Below, one piece after another: positions 1-11,400 of a stretch of DNA of 64,000 nucleotides (the first letter of the stretch is position 1; each line of letters opens with the position of its first letter). Source of the DNA: Pycnopodia helianthoides (taxonomy: Eukaryota; Echinodermata; Asteroidea; Forcipulatida; Asteriidae); assembly GCA_032158295.1 (NCBI GenBank), contig CM063245.1:6868700-6932699 (forward strand). Reading direction: 5' to 3'. Made by a program: the position numbers and the translations under genes. The notes under the pieces were generated by a model. That model searched no databases. It was not told where the DNA came from and saw nothing but the letters and a program-made list of their open reading frames with translations.

Positions 1-741
1 CAAACACACCTCAAATAATGGACCTCGGTAAATATTTCCATCTGACTACTCAACCACAAAATATCTTGATGATGAATTCCTGTGTATGATTCAGACAGCC
101 TTCCAATGGAGCATAAATCTAAGATCATTTTCAAATCCTTTCATAATAAATGTCATGCGCTTTTAATCTATGACCTTGGTAGTGGGTATTACTCATATTT
201 AACAGGCAAAAGAGTTGCATGTGTGGTAAAGACATTGTGAACTTAGAATAAAACAAGTTACTAAGTTTGAGGATTATTTGCATATTTTCAGGATGCATTT
301 GGTCTCAATTAAGATGGATTTATTTCCTGTCCCACAATTGTGACTACCAAGTTAACAACTGAAACATTTCCTGGAGCATTTTATGTCTCTTTTGAAATAT
401 CAAACTGAACTTCCCAGAATAAAAATACTTAGAGACCCCTTGGATCTATATTACTGAGGTCAAACAATGGAAGCGCCACTCACAACTATCAGCCAATCAG
501 AGGTCTTTCACTGACCTCAGTGAGGGCGCTGTTTGAGCTCTTGACGTCATGCAAGGCAACTATTCTGTATACAAAAGTAATAACAAAAAGGTTTGTTCGT
601 GCATGAAGTTGACAATAATTATGTCAAACATTTACTAACATAATTTAAATGCAATGAGTTTTTGATGATGTACAAGAATAAGTTGTCCTCTCTTTGTGTT
701 GTATTGTAAAGTTGTTTTGTTTGTTGTTTGTTCTATTTCAG
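1..741. other. Upstream flank or intron 5' of the first recognised exon
   Basis: No reading frame or conserved gene signal is visible. The region holds the foldback at 453-541, a CCAAT word, a perfect CRE-like palindrome at 542-549 and an octamer-like atttgcat at 275-282. There is no clear TATA box or CpG island. It may be intron or promoter; the strong acceptor at 741 favours intron for at least the last part. Confidence 0.4.
453..541. repeat. Short imperfect foldback element upstream of the 5'UTR exon
   Basis: The arms 'gaggtcaaaca..gcgccactcac' (about 456-485) and 'tgagggcgctgtttgagctc' (about 521-540) are reverse complements with a few mismatches and one short gap. 'actgaggtca' (453-462) also pairs with 'tgacctcagt' (512-521). 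This gives a roughly 90-bp MITE-like hairpin. A CCAAT word (493-497) lies in the loop and a CRE-like tgacgtca (542-549) abuts the right arm. These could be promoter sites, or chance words in or next to a transposon. Confidence 0.5.
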
Positions 742-832
742 GAGATTTGTAGTGTTCTATTGGGTTGGATCATTGCATCAGTGAGAAGACACTGTACTTG
801 GCCTGGCTTTTGTCTATTACTAAGACCATAAT
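742..832 (+). other. 5'UTR exon of the MRTF-like gene (non-coding)
   Basis: A pyrimidine-rich acceptor (ttctatttcag, ending at 741) and a consensus donor (gtaagt from 833) bound 91 bases that have stop codons and no long reading frame. This is what an internal 5'UTR exon looks like. It would join the next acceptor at 7349, giving a leader that continues to the ATG at 7421. The acceptor means that the true first exon and promoter lie further upstream, in 1-741 or outside the window. It is inferred from splice sites and position only; no conserved coding signal supports it. Confidence 0.5.
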
Positions 833-1039
833 GTAAGTCAACTTTACCAAATATTTCTATGAATGGTAGCGTGGTCAGAAACACTTGCTCACTTCTGCCC
901 TTGACTTTCCAACACATTTATCGAGATCAAAATTTGAAAGCAATGGAAGCATTTATGCAGAAAACGTTGCTTTCAATTTATTTTTATGTGATATAAATTG
1001 CTGTATTCAAAGGATTTATTTATTTGTTATTTATTCATT

Positions 1040-1150
1040 TATGTATTTATGCATTTGTTTATTTATTGATTGATTGATTGGTTAATATATTTTTATTTTT
1101 TTAAATTTATTTATTTTGTTTATATATATATATATTTTTTTTGGGGGGGG
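1040..1150. repeat. AT-rich low-complexity and TA microsatellite, ending in T8G8
   Basis: A run of tta/ttta and 'gattgattgatt' words is followed by (ta)n and then eight T and eight G. This is simple-sequence DNA with no coding content. The reading frame across 885-1073 is a by-product of it. Confidence 0.8.
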
Positions 1151-3012
1151 ATATAAATATAACTTGATTTGTTCATTTTCATGTAAGTTTTTTATATTAA
1201 AAGGATAAATCCTTGATTGATAATTGACCCAGCATTTATTGAGAACACTGCTGTTGTTGTTTGGTACTATTGATACTAATCTCCTGATTATTCACATCAA
1301 CTGTAGCTGCCTAATAGTTATTGAAAGAACTTATTGTTAGGATTGCTTTGTGCAGGTCATTTAGGTGAACCTTAGTCACATTCACACTGAATGACTGTCC
1401 TAGATAGTAGCAGAAAGAAAAGAAGTATATCCCACACGCCAGGCACATGTCACTCGCTGCTACTGCTGTCCTCGCTTGACATCAATTTCAAATTTACTGT
1501 GAATAATCAGGCTCTGGTGGATATCCCTGAGAGCTAAGAGGTGATCCCAAGACTCTTGCATCCAGCCAAGGACTAGAAGGGGGAAAAAGTATTAGGCATG
1601 CCAAACATTCCACCATGTTATGTGCGCAGTTGGTGGCTGTAGCCGCGGAGCAAGTAAGCAATTATCAAGGGTACAAACATTATGATGTACCTACTGGGCC
1701 CACGTGGCAGGTAGGGCAATTGGGGATGGACTACCAGGGTTAGATTTCATCTACACCTGCTGGTTTGGTCTGACCGCCATCCTACAATGACATAGTACAC
1801 AGCTATTTCTCTTTCTAGGTTGTCTACAAAAATACCACAGAGATGATGTTTATCTTGGAGTGACTGTAAATGCAAACTTTCCAGGTTTAACTTTTAACCA
1901 AGTTGTAACTTTGCCATTTTAGTCCTGATTGTTTTCTTTAACCCCTGTTTTTAGATCTCAATATTGATGTAATTATATACAGAAAGTTGAAGCTACAGTA
2001 AAACAAAGTACAACAGCCTTCAGGAAAACCTACCCAGTGGTATTTATCACAAATTTATTGGCCAGGATTCCACTATCCTAAAATCTCTCCCCATAAATGT
2101 CCAGAGTTCTGCCTGAGAAGGGTATTAAAACTGAGCGTTGCTAGATGACATGCATCTGTTGGGCATGTGTTGTAATACTTGAATTACAGCACAGTGGTAT
2201 TATAGGCTACCTTGCTGACTGCATCCAGGTTTCATAGAGTCAGGGTCATAATACCACAACAAACTTCAGACACTTGAGTCCAAAGAAGAGCCAAACTAAG
2301 AATCTGCATCTGTCAAGTCTACTAACAGCATATGGTTTTGTCTCAAGGTTGGATAGATTTGGATGGGAGGGCTGCTGTTCTGCTATGGCAATTATCATTT
2401 TATCTCTAATACTTCTTTTAAGTATATGATAAGAATTTAAATACGTAACTTTCTCTATAGTTATACACAGTTCTATGACAGAGTGCAATCACATTAGTGT
2501 TGGTGTATATCTGCTGTAAGATTAATAAAAACTTTTGCTTGCACTCGTGAAAAATGAAGTGAAAGAGACGCCATATGAATGAGTTTGGAAGACTGTACAC
2601 CTCATCAGTCTTGGACTGTGCATAGTTACACTAGGTGTTTATTACTGCTTTAGTTTGATGCTGTATGTAACCGAGCAAATTATGCCATCAGCATGCAGCT
2701 GTCAATCAAAGTACTAATATCCACCAATGAGATGTTGTATGGCATTATGGGTAAACACAGACATATAATTATAATATGATTTTATTATCTCTGTTGGGCA
2801 TAATAAACAGTTGTACATGGATGTCATTTTGACCTACATTATTGCAAGCATTGCTTACAGGGGATTGATTGTCCTGTATCATTTCAAACATTGTGCTCGG
2901 TACATAGGCCTTATTAGTATTTTGCTGAATAGAGTATGGGTGTGTATTAACACCATGGATTTAATGAGTAGCGGTCATTGTGAAAAGAACCAGTGAGTTA
3001 ATGTTTCACTTA

Positions 3013-3330
3013 GTTTTCTCTATAGAAGGCTGGTGCATCCAACTGAAATTCTGGTGGCTGTATCATTGGGTTCCATTCCCAGTCATGACACTTGTGTCTT
3101 TGAGCAAGACATTTGAACTATAATTGCTTCTCATCGACCAGGAGTATGTGCATACTTGCGAGGGTAGAGATTGTTGATGTGAATGGTTAGCAACCTGTGC
3201 ACCCATTGGGCTACCGCTGATGCATACTCCTAAGGAGTTCAGATGGTTTCATGGATGCTTAAGATCTGATGAACTTGGGTAAAAAATATTTTAAGGCGCA
3301 TTGAGGAGCCTACTGCACTGGGCTTGAAAA
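3013..3330 (+). mobile_element. tRNA-derived SINE
   Basis: The segment has a B-box-like 'gggttccattcc' (about 3068-3079), then 'gacacttgtgtctttgagcaagac', then a body with 'gcgagggtagag', and ends at 'aaggcgcattgaggagcc...' followed by an att-rich tail ('attattatcatc'). This order matches a SINE type common in echinoderms and other marine invertebrates, as I recall it. The copy is diverged and lacks an intact A box. A partial relative lies near 14065-14125. Confidence 0.6.
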
Positions 3331-4077
3331 AGTGAATGTCATTATTATCATCTTAAGATAAACAGCTGGACTCTCAGGTTGCATGCTGCTAGTTAGTTAT
3401 CAATAAATTATAGAGCATTTAGAAAAGTAAACAAACAAAATACAGTATCATTTAATTTCAGAGTCTTTCAATGACTGTGAGAAAGCAACAGTCTTGGGTA
3501 CATGTAGGCTACATGTATGGTTATATAATAATTGGATAAGGCAGCTTCACTGTCAATGAACTTAACATGCATGTGTTTCATTACTTCATTTCAAATGTAT
3601 CGAACCTTCACATTCTTTCTCCAGAGCTATGTGTTTGTGCAGCCCTATTCCTTTGATCACTTTCAGTTTGCAAGAAGTACATGTAAATGCAGGACGGGGT
3701 AAAATAGTTGACTTAAGTGGCTGGGTTTAACGCTTGGTTTGTTGATTAAACTTGTGACGATTGGAAGTAGATGATATTAGTGTTATTCACTATCTTTAAA
3801 CTGTCTGGTCATATCTTTTCTACTTAGTGATGTGGGTGGATGGTGGAATGTGTTTGTTTGAAGAAGACTTAGTTCAGTCTAAGAATGTGATCAGGTCTTA
3901 CTCCATCAATAAGTTATTATAGTGTTAAGGAAGGAATTAATCACCCACTCAGACAATTGTCTCAAGAAGTACAGCACCATGAAAAATTACTACAAGTGTT
4001 ATGGTCTCTTTTTGTTGTTTATTTAGAAAAGTTAAGAGAAAATAGAATTAGCTGTTGCAAACTGCTTACCAACCAAA

Positions 4078-4525
4078 AGGACCTAAGGTATAAATGCAAA
4101 CAGATGGTGGCCTGACGTTTCAACACTAGCAGAGTCCTTCATTTTAAACAGGACGTTTCATAAATGAAGGTTGTAAGGCTTAGCAATGTATGGAAATATG
4201 AATGCTCTGGTTCTAAGTTCCTAGGGTTCAAATGTGTAGAAAGAGAGAGACTCTGCTGGGGTCCAAATGTCAAGCCACTAACTTTTTTTCGCTGTTGTAA
4301 AAAAAGTTAAGTGTGAGGTTCATGAACCTAAAGTGCTTGAAAATCCCAGTGGTTACAGAAAATTCATTGTTCATACATAACTCAAGTAGATCCATGATAA
4401 AGTCTCACCAAAATGTAATAAAAGTACACATTTGAACCCTAGGAAACTTAGAACAAGAGCATAGATATTTACATACATACTCTGGCTAAGCCATTTAAGC
4501 TTCATTTATGAAATGTCCTTAATAA
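4078..4525. mobile_element. Foldback/MITE-like element with arms of about 90 bp
   Basis: The left arm (4151-4238) and right arm (4427-4520) are reverse complements along most of their length. Both contain, in opposite orientation, 'catttcataaatgaag', 'ggcttag' and 'cctagggttcaaatgtgt'. The loop (about 4240-4426) carries a smaller inverted pair around 'actttttttcgctgttgtaaaaaaagt'. The left flank has 'ggcctgacgtttc..agcagagtc', a phrase I recall from echinoderm repeats. There is no transposase, so it is non-autonomous. Confidence 0.75.
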
Positions 4526-4917
4526 AGTGAGTGGTTTATAACACTGGACTGACATGAACAGCTGTAGTGATAAAATAGTCCACATTTGTATTAAATTTGG
4601 ATACTAGAAACTAGGATATGGTACCAACAATCAAAAGTACAGTAACTCCTTGCTTTCCTAAAACACTGACTTCATTGTGCTACATTCTTTAAGATGTTTA
4701 TCTTACATGTAGCTTTTACTGTTTATTATAAAACTGTTATTAGAGAGTTTACAACTATTGGATGCGTATGTGTGCTTTGTGGTAAAATCTGGACTATTCC
4801 ATTTCACGAGGTGAAGTCTTGTGGAAGCCTCATGAACTGAATTGTCCAGATTTCATCTTTGATTATATTCTGGGACAATGCAGGAATGAAATGCATTCAA
4901 TATTCTTTTTGAATAAC

Positions 4918-5264
4918 TCACACATAGATCCTTGTCATTTGAAATTTTTTCAATAAACACAAACAAAAAACACAGAAATTTCCACCTACACACTGAAAAT
5001 TCTTGAAAATCTTTTAAACAATATGATGACTCCATGTAGACACCAACCTTGTCCGCCATGATACGACCTTTCCTCGTTTTGACGAATTGGCGTGGAACGA
5101 TTAATTTGGAAATGACCGCTGTGAAGCATCCAATGTTTATCCATATTGGACTGGCCAATCCAATATGAAATTTTAGAGCATTGTGGCAGTGTATCCATGG
5201 CAAAAAAAAAAGATGACACATGACCCATGTTCAACCAATCAAATGACAAGGATCTGTGTGTGTG
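4918..5264. mobile_element. MITE-like element with 'atccttgtcatttga' terminal inverted repeats
   Basis: 'cacacatagatccttgtcatttga' words at about 4919-4942 are mirrored as 'tcaaatgacaaggatctgtgtgtg' at 5238-5261, enclosing about 300 bp. Inside lies a near-perfect 26-bp palindrome (5141-5166, 'catattgg..ccaatatg'). The minus-strand open frames across this block (4853-5345) come from the repeat and show no known domain. Confidence 0.65.
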
Positions 5265-5512
5265 GATATCTAAAGTCAGATGTATGGATTTGAATGTTTT
5301 ATTTTTGAGCCATGTGTGATTTGACTCAAATGGTGAGTCAGTCAACTTTCTAACCGCAATATTTGAGGGTGAATGTACCTTTCTCTCTGATTATGAAGGT
5401 GTTATTACATACATCTATTATGACAAAACAAAGTGTATCACTTTTCTACCATCACATAAGTAGTTTTTTGTCAATATTGTAACTTTTTTTAAGTACCTGA
5501 AACCACTCATAA

Positions 5513-5700
5513 GTGTTTCAACACGTGAATGGACATGCAGGCTTATACTGAAAATGTTTTGAGTTGATTCAGATTATTTATTTTTTTATTACTTTCAAAT
5601 TTCATTCAAAAAATGGACGGAAAAGGCAGGTAACTTCAAATGAATCAACTCAAATTCCTTTCAGTATAAGACTGAATGTCCATGTATGTTAAAACACTTT
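5513..5700. mobile_element. Foldback element with arms of about 58 bp
   Basis: The left arm (5513-5572) includes 'gtgtttcaacacgtgaatgg', 'cttatactgaaa' and 'gagttgattca'. The right arm (about 5641-5700) is its reverse complement ('tgaatcaactcaaattcctt..gtccatgtatgttaaaacac'). The loop is short and AT-rich. It is a typical non-autonomous hairpin element. Confidence 0.75.
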
Positions 5701-6021
5701 TGGGTAGTACGATTACATGTAGTGTTAAGAGATAAATATGATTTTAAAATAACAGTGAAATTTCACACATACAGTCAGAACCTAATGCAGAAGGAGATAC
5801 AGTATTCCTTATGTGTAAATCTTAGGAGTGTTGTATTTGAATACAACTGTAGGCCTACGTGTACTATGCTGTTGGTTTTAATCTGCGATCACTTTTAAAT
5901 GTTGTGTTGTTTTTACTGGGATGATGCATGGAGACAGTTAAACTGAGTTAGCAATGATTAAGTGTACTGAATCACTGAAGCCCAAGGGACTGTCAAACCA
6001 CTCAAAACAATAGATTTTATT

Positions 6022-6078
6022 CAAATAGTCAACTTACATCCAAATAGTCAACTTACATCCAAATAGTCAACTTTTGAG
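6022..6078. repeat. 19-bp tandem repeat, three copies
   Basis: The unit 'caaatagtcaacttacatc' repeats at 6022, 6041 and 6060, with the third copy diverging at its end. It is non-coding. Confidence 0.9.
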
Positions 6079-6811
6079 AAAAACACCAGCTACAACCAAT
6101 TGATAAAGGATGTAAATATTTCAGGCAAAATCTGGCACCAGTCAATATTTAACGCAATTGTCAACCAGCTAAAGGTAAATTGTCTTCAAAAAGAAGCAAA
6201 TTAATTATTTATAACATTGACATGATAGTGAAAACATTGGGTTACTAGTAATACCACTTTCTTTGTGAAGGTTTGTGAAAGTACATGTATTGACTCTGGA
6301 TACCTAGTCATCTTGAACTATACTTAAAGTGTCCAATGCCTAGCTTCTCAAAATCTGAACAATTTGTGATGATTCTGTTTGACTGCTTTCACCACTTCAG
6401 GCCGGTATTCCAAAACAATTTCCATGCCTCTGCATTATTTTTGGAACATTTTGGAGTTTCCAGAGTAATCCTTTTTTTTCCTTTAAAAAAAAATACCCAT
6501 ACTTTGTATGGGTAAAAGGAAGCGTAGCACTGTAGCTGCCATGCCTGTGCAATGATACACAATGGAATGTCCCGGTAGATATTTACATCAGCCATCCAAC
6601 TTACTGCAAAAAATTGAAGGTGCTCCGAAGTTGTTCCGGATGACCAAAGCCGTCCGTCGTCGCCAGTTTAGAAAAAAGTGGCAGATATATGCGTCATCTG
6701 ACGTGAAGTAGGGAGAATTTAAACAAAGAGCAGTTTCTGTTGAAATGTAAACCCACAGAGCTGCTCAACTACATGTACTTGGAAAGTTGAGTTAAGCTGG
6801 ACTGATTAGCA

Positions 6812-6955
6812 ATGGGAAACTTTAAAAGACACTAGGTGGCAGCAGACTTTACCAGGTAAATCCATTGTTCTTGGAAATGTGCGCCTGCTCAGAACTACGT
6901 TAACAATGAAATTTACCTGGTAAGTCTGCTGCCACCTAGCGTTCCAAAGCCTCTC
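6812..6955. mobile_element. Foldback MITE ('aggtggcagcagac' arms)
   Basis: The core left arm (6830-6866, 'ctaggtggcagcagact..ccaggtaaat') is mirrored at 6905-6942 ('atttacctggtaagtctgctgccacctag'), with one or two mismatches. The loop includes 'gcgcctgctcagaactacg'. Weaker pairing extends both arms outward to about 6812 and 6955. Confidence 0.8.
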
Positions 6956-7349
6956 ATTGTTAATGGTTGTTCTGGTGTTTGACCATCGATCATGGCCATC
7001 CATAATATGGTGGTATTTCAAATGACCCATTCTTAGGGGTCTATGGGTGCTTATTATAATCAATAGTACATGTACCTATACATGATAAGTGTAGCCACAA
7101 ATCATTAGTGTAAGCAAGAGAATATTGAAATGTTTGGGGGAATGGTTGGAGTTATTAATAGGATAAGGACAAACAAACTCTGACTATAAATGTTGATGTT
7201 ATCAGTGTCTTTAGTATCTACTGTAATGACTGATGTCAGCCATAGCCAGTAGATGTGAGCACATTGCATTATACTCATCCATAGCAAAGGTCATGAGTTA
7301 ATCACATCATGGACTCAGTCATGTTTCCCTTTCTCTTGTTGATGTGCAG

Positions 7350-8461
7350 GAATTCATGCTGATTGAGACTGGCCAGTATTCCTCTGGAGTATCTGCAACT
7401 ATTACAAAGCAGACATTGTAATGGACTCTTACCCTGACCAAAGGATGGAGCAACCAACATCACCTCAAGGTGGGGGTGATTCTGAAATGGACTTCTCTAT
7501 GAATGTGTGCAGCCCGGAGGCTATGGCATACTCATTGTTTAGTGAGCGAGAGTCACCTCCTCCAGCCAATTCAGCAGCCTCAGTGGTACCTATACCTCCA
7601 CCCCCTCCGCTGCCACCTGTACCTGTTAACGTCACTCCTAATAGAACAGCATCAGTCTTTATGTCGGCGTTTCCCATTGTAACAATTCCACAGACTTCCA
7701 TGGTAACACCAACTTTTATTCAGGTTCAACAAATCCAACAAGTGCCACCAACCAGATTGACGTTGCAACCGATACAAACACAGTCCATCCAACCTATGCA
7801 GCAGACAGTTCAACATACGATCACACAGCAACAGTGGCAGCAGCTTACATTACAACAGCAGGCACAGATACAGCAACAGTTGCAGCAGCATTTACAGCAG
7901 CAAGGGTTGCGGATTCAAGGACAGCCACAACTGGTTCTAACACAAACTCAAAACCAACCCCATACAACATGTACAATTACAACAGCCGCGAACTCAGCAG
8001 CAGTTGCTACAACAGCAAAAACAACAAGGACTTAAGTTGCAGCAACAACAGCCAGTCATACAGCAATTACAGACAGTGCAACAGCAACTTCAGTTAAAAA
8101 AACAGCAGCAGCTACAAATGCAGCAAGCTCAGATAGCTCAGCAGGGTCAACAGATACAAGTGCAACATAGTCAGCTACCCCTGCAGGGGCACCAACTTAC
8201 ACTGCAGAAATTACAACAGCAGCAACAGCAATTACAGCAACAATTACTTAAACAAAAAGAATTACATCAACAACAACTGCGACAGCAACAGATGCAACAA
8301 CAACAGCATCAGCAACAAACAACAACAACAACAGCAGCAGCAAGAACAACAACATCAGCTGCAGGGTCAACCAACTGAAGCTGAGAATGATGAGGCTGGA
8401 AGTCCTCAACATTCAGTGGAAGATTCTTCCATTACAGACGATCTGGAAAAAAAGAAAGATG
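7350..8461 (+). CDS. MRTF: First coding exon of the MRTF-like gene: Pro- and Gln-rich N-terminus (two apparent frameshifts)
   Basis: A strong acceptor ends at 7349; a leader follows, with an in-frame TGA before the ATG at 7421. The encoded part starts MDSYPDQRMEQPTSP, has an acidic/Ser stretch (residues 20-45), a proline run (57-68), a Thr/Ile/Gln region, and a long Gln-rich block from about residue 127 to 316. An acidic end (DDLEKKKD) precedes the donor ggtaagt at 8461/8462. One continuous product needs two +1 shifts: one in about 7941-7985 (simplest near 7952-7962) and one between 8098 and 8375 (simplest in 'caaac' near 8316-8320). Without them translation stops at 8035. With them the exon gives 346 codons plus one base (g), exactly the phase needed to form the valine that opens RPEL1 at 57827. 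Assignment to MRTF comes from this phase, the order and the strand. The Gln-rich region itself is not diagnostic. Confidence 0.7.
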
Positions 8462-11400
8462 GTAAGTTTGGCAATGTTGTAGCTCGTCACCACCCCCCTC
8501 CCCCTCCCCCTCAGACCCCCACCACCCTCCCACTACCCCCAATGCTCATTTATTAATAACTAATCTCATGACTCTCAGTAATGATAACTGAATGTAGCTG
8601 TAGTCGTGTGCTATCCAATATAAGTCTAGGTGGAATTTGACAGAATACCCGTGGTATTGCACACATAGAGTGTGCATGTTATTAATGCAGTCAAATGGTA
8701 AAGAGCATCAATCTACCATTAAGTTCTCCTCTTGGTTCCTCATGTTCAAGTCAACTGTCAAGGGTGTCGACCCAAATTGAAATTTGAATTTCATAGATAC
8801 TTCATACTGTAAGCTATCCAAGATCAACATTCCAAGATGCATACATTTACACTGCATGGGGTGTACTGTGTAATATACTATACCTGTACATACACTAAAA
8901 CAGGTTGGACTAAAGCTGAGACCTACACGTACACTTGAACACTGCTCGTGTTTAACAGATACAATGGCAAAACTATGCAATACATGTATGTCTTGGAGAT
9001 GAAAGATTAGACAAAATGGAATTATTATATGACATCATTCTGGTAATAAAACCAAGGGATCCTCCAAAGCGACTAGCACTGTGACCCGTAGGCCAGAAGA
9101 TACCTGTGTAGAGAAGATGATGAAGAAATGCTCAGTTCAGATGTAGAAGAAAAACCCTAAATAAGAAAACCCACCATCAGGTAGGGACCCAATTCACATG
9201 GAAGGCTCTGGTCGAACCGGGGTCCGCAGCGGTGATAGGCAGGGCAAGATATGCCACTGGGCCAACCTGATTGTGTTACCAAAAGTCTCTAATTGTGTTG
9301 GACACAGGTCTCACACATGTAATCTGGACTGAACTTTTCACATTACAACATTTTAACATAGAGTTTACTTGTGTAGAACACTCAATCCATGTTGAAACTA
9401 ACCCTGCTCATGTGGTGGGTTGAGAGCTCTCTATCTGTGTGCAGAATTCCAACACTTGTTGACAGCAAGAGTATGTCTGTTTGTTGGTTACATGTTGACC
9501 TGTGTACACAACATTCAACAAACAAATAATGTTAAGACCTTTGACCAGGCCATACCCCTCCTCCCGTATAAATACTAAGAATGTAATCTTTGACACACTC
9601 TACTCTTCTACAAAAAACTGAAGTAGGCAAGCCCATGGTCATGGACATTGATTCTTAGACAGTTTCTAGAGTCTGTCAAGCATTTTATAAGAAGTTATAT
9701 TTGTTTGTTTCGTGTTTGATTCTGGTACATGTATCACATGACAATTGTTAGCGTCAAGCTTTAAACATGGACTGAATACATGTAAGGTACTCATGGTTCA
9801 ATTCTAAATGTTGTTTTTCTTCTGTTTGCTATATTGACTGGGGTGAACTGGGGTTTCAAAGAATCTTAGAATGTCCCAAAGTAGAAGCACGTTACCAAAA
9901 CTAATAAGAATGGACTTCGATCAATCATCAACACTTCCTTATACTTGTTAGAGTTGTAGGACAATGTTATTGTAAGTTGTGAATATTGAGGGTTATTATA
10001 GCATTATTAGGGCATTATTGGGATGTATAGGGACACAAGGGAAGTATACTTGACATCATCAGGAGAGGAGTGTTTGCTTGGCGCTTATCCCAAGAGGGCA
10101 TCAAGAAAGAGACATCAGAAGTAGCTTGAGGTACTACATATAGGTGTATTATCATTGGATGTTTCATGAGATGTCAACACCTGCTAGCTGTTATAACATA
10201 TTTAATGGGAGTCTGGATACCAAACAGGAATGTTCACTCTGACACTGGTTTAACAGCAGGTTTATTTTGGACTAGTTATAATAAGCATAGTCTACATGTT
10301 TTGTTGTTGAAGGCTCAATGCTATATTATGTCCGAATGCAATCATTCTAGAATTAGGAAGCTTGCATGCACTCATACATTAGCAGAAGTTAAAGTGCACA
10401 GTGCTATTCCCAGACAAATATTCCTAAAGCAAAATGTGGTTCCCCAAAATGTTTGAATATGAGTGAGACTTCAATGGGTTGTTTAAGGATGTTATATTTG
10501 ATGAGCTTTGTGGAGAAAACTCCACAGATGCCTCAAGTGTGATTTGAACTCAGTACCATCTGAATTTGAAGGCAGATATCTCAACCACAATACCACAGAT
10601 CTGTCCAGAGTTGAGACTAGCCAGCTAATGTAAGGTAAGGGAAAGGCAGGTCATGATACATTAACAATATAGATATTAACTTTATTTGACTCAAACAGAA
10701 ACCAAATGATTCAGAAACAACTTATTACATAAATGATCATTTTCAAAACAATCATTTTACATTTAAAATATGTAAGGATAACCTATTTTTAAAACCCGCA
10801 CATTTATATCAGTAAGTCATTTATAGCAAGACATCAGTGATTGCAAGCAGAGATAGAATCCAATGTATGATGTGGCTACATTCCTTTGCAGCCAGTGTCA
10901 GTAGAGCATGGAGAAATCTCAAGAGGCTATTTAGTTGCCTTCTTGGCAGATGAAATGACAACCCAAGATGTCAAGTCTGGTGTCTATACCTACTTGCCAC
11001 AAACTCTAAAGGGATCTCCTATTCTTCATCACTGAACAGAAACTTTCTTGGATTCATCAAATTCCATGATAGTGAACCATAGTCCTCAACCTTTAGATTT
11101 GAGCATCCAGTTATTGATAAGTCCCTGTTCTAATTATAGCCATTTGAAAGATTTCAAACTTTTGTACATGATTCTAGATAGCAAATTGAATTTAAAACAT
11201 ACACATGCTGATCACATGCTGTTTTCAGTTAGATTGAGTAAAGAGCATTGCACACTGCACTGTGTAGCATGGCTTCAATAACTAAAGCCCAAGTCACACC
11301 AAACTAGTTCTCAAAATGTTTGCACACAGTTGATACACGTTCGGCTAGATTTTTCAGAACGTGGTGAGAACGAGTTGGGTGTTCGGGGCCTTAAGAGAAT

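Larger units (their letters stand above)
833..7349 (+). other. Intron 1 of the MRTF-like gene
   Basis: The intron runs from the gtaagt donor at 833 to the acceptor 'ttctcttgttgatgtgcag' ending at 7349. It contains low-complexity DNA (1.0-1.15 kb), a tRNA-derived SINE (3.0-3.3 kb) and a dense set of foldback elements between 4.1 and 6.95 kb, listed separately. Otherwise it is unremarkable AT-rich sequence. Stretches 1150-3010 and 3340-4070 hold nothing I can name. Open frames of 60-122 codons here lack conserved motifs. Confidence 0.55.

Noticed and set aside
4853..5345. Overlapping minus-strand frames of 122 and 119 codons
   Set aside because: They lie almost wholly within a MITE-like element and have no conserved motif.
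7465..8097. Minus-strand 78-codon frame and plus-strand 87-codon frame inside the Gln-rich exon
   Set aside because: They are out-of-frame shadows of the CAG/CAA-rich coding exon.
8515..8600. Continuation of the first coding exon after a 53-nt intron
   Set aside because: The acceptor-like C-tract is striking, but the resulting frame is Pro/Thr-rich simple sequence that soon stops. The direct join to RPEL1 already gives the conserved residue.
9195..9270. Possible tRNA gene (antisense 'ggtcgaaccgggg')
   Set aside because: Only a B-box-like word is present and no cloverleaf can be folded. It is more likely a SINE remnant.
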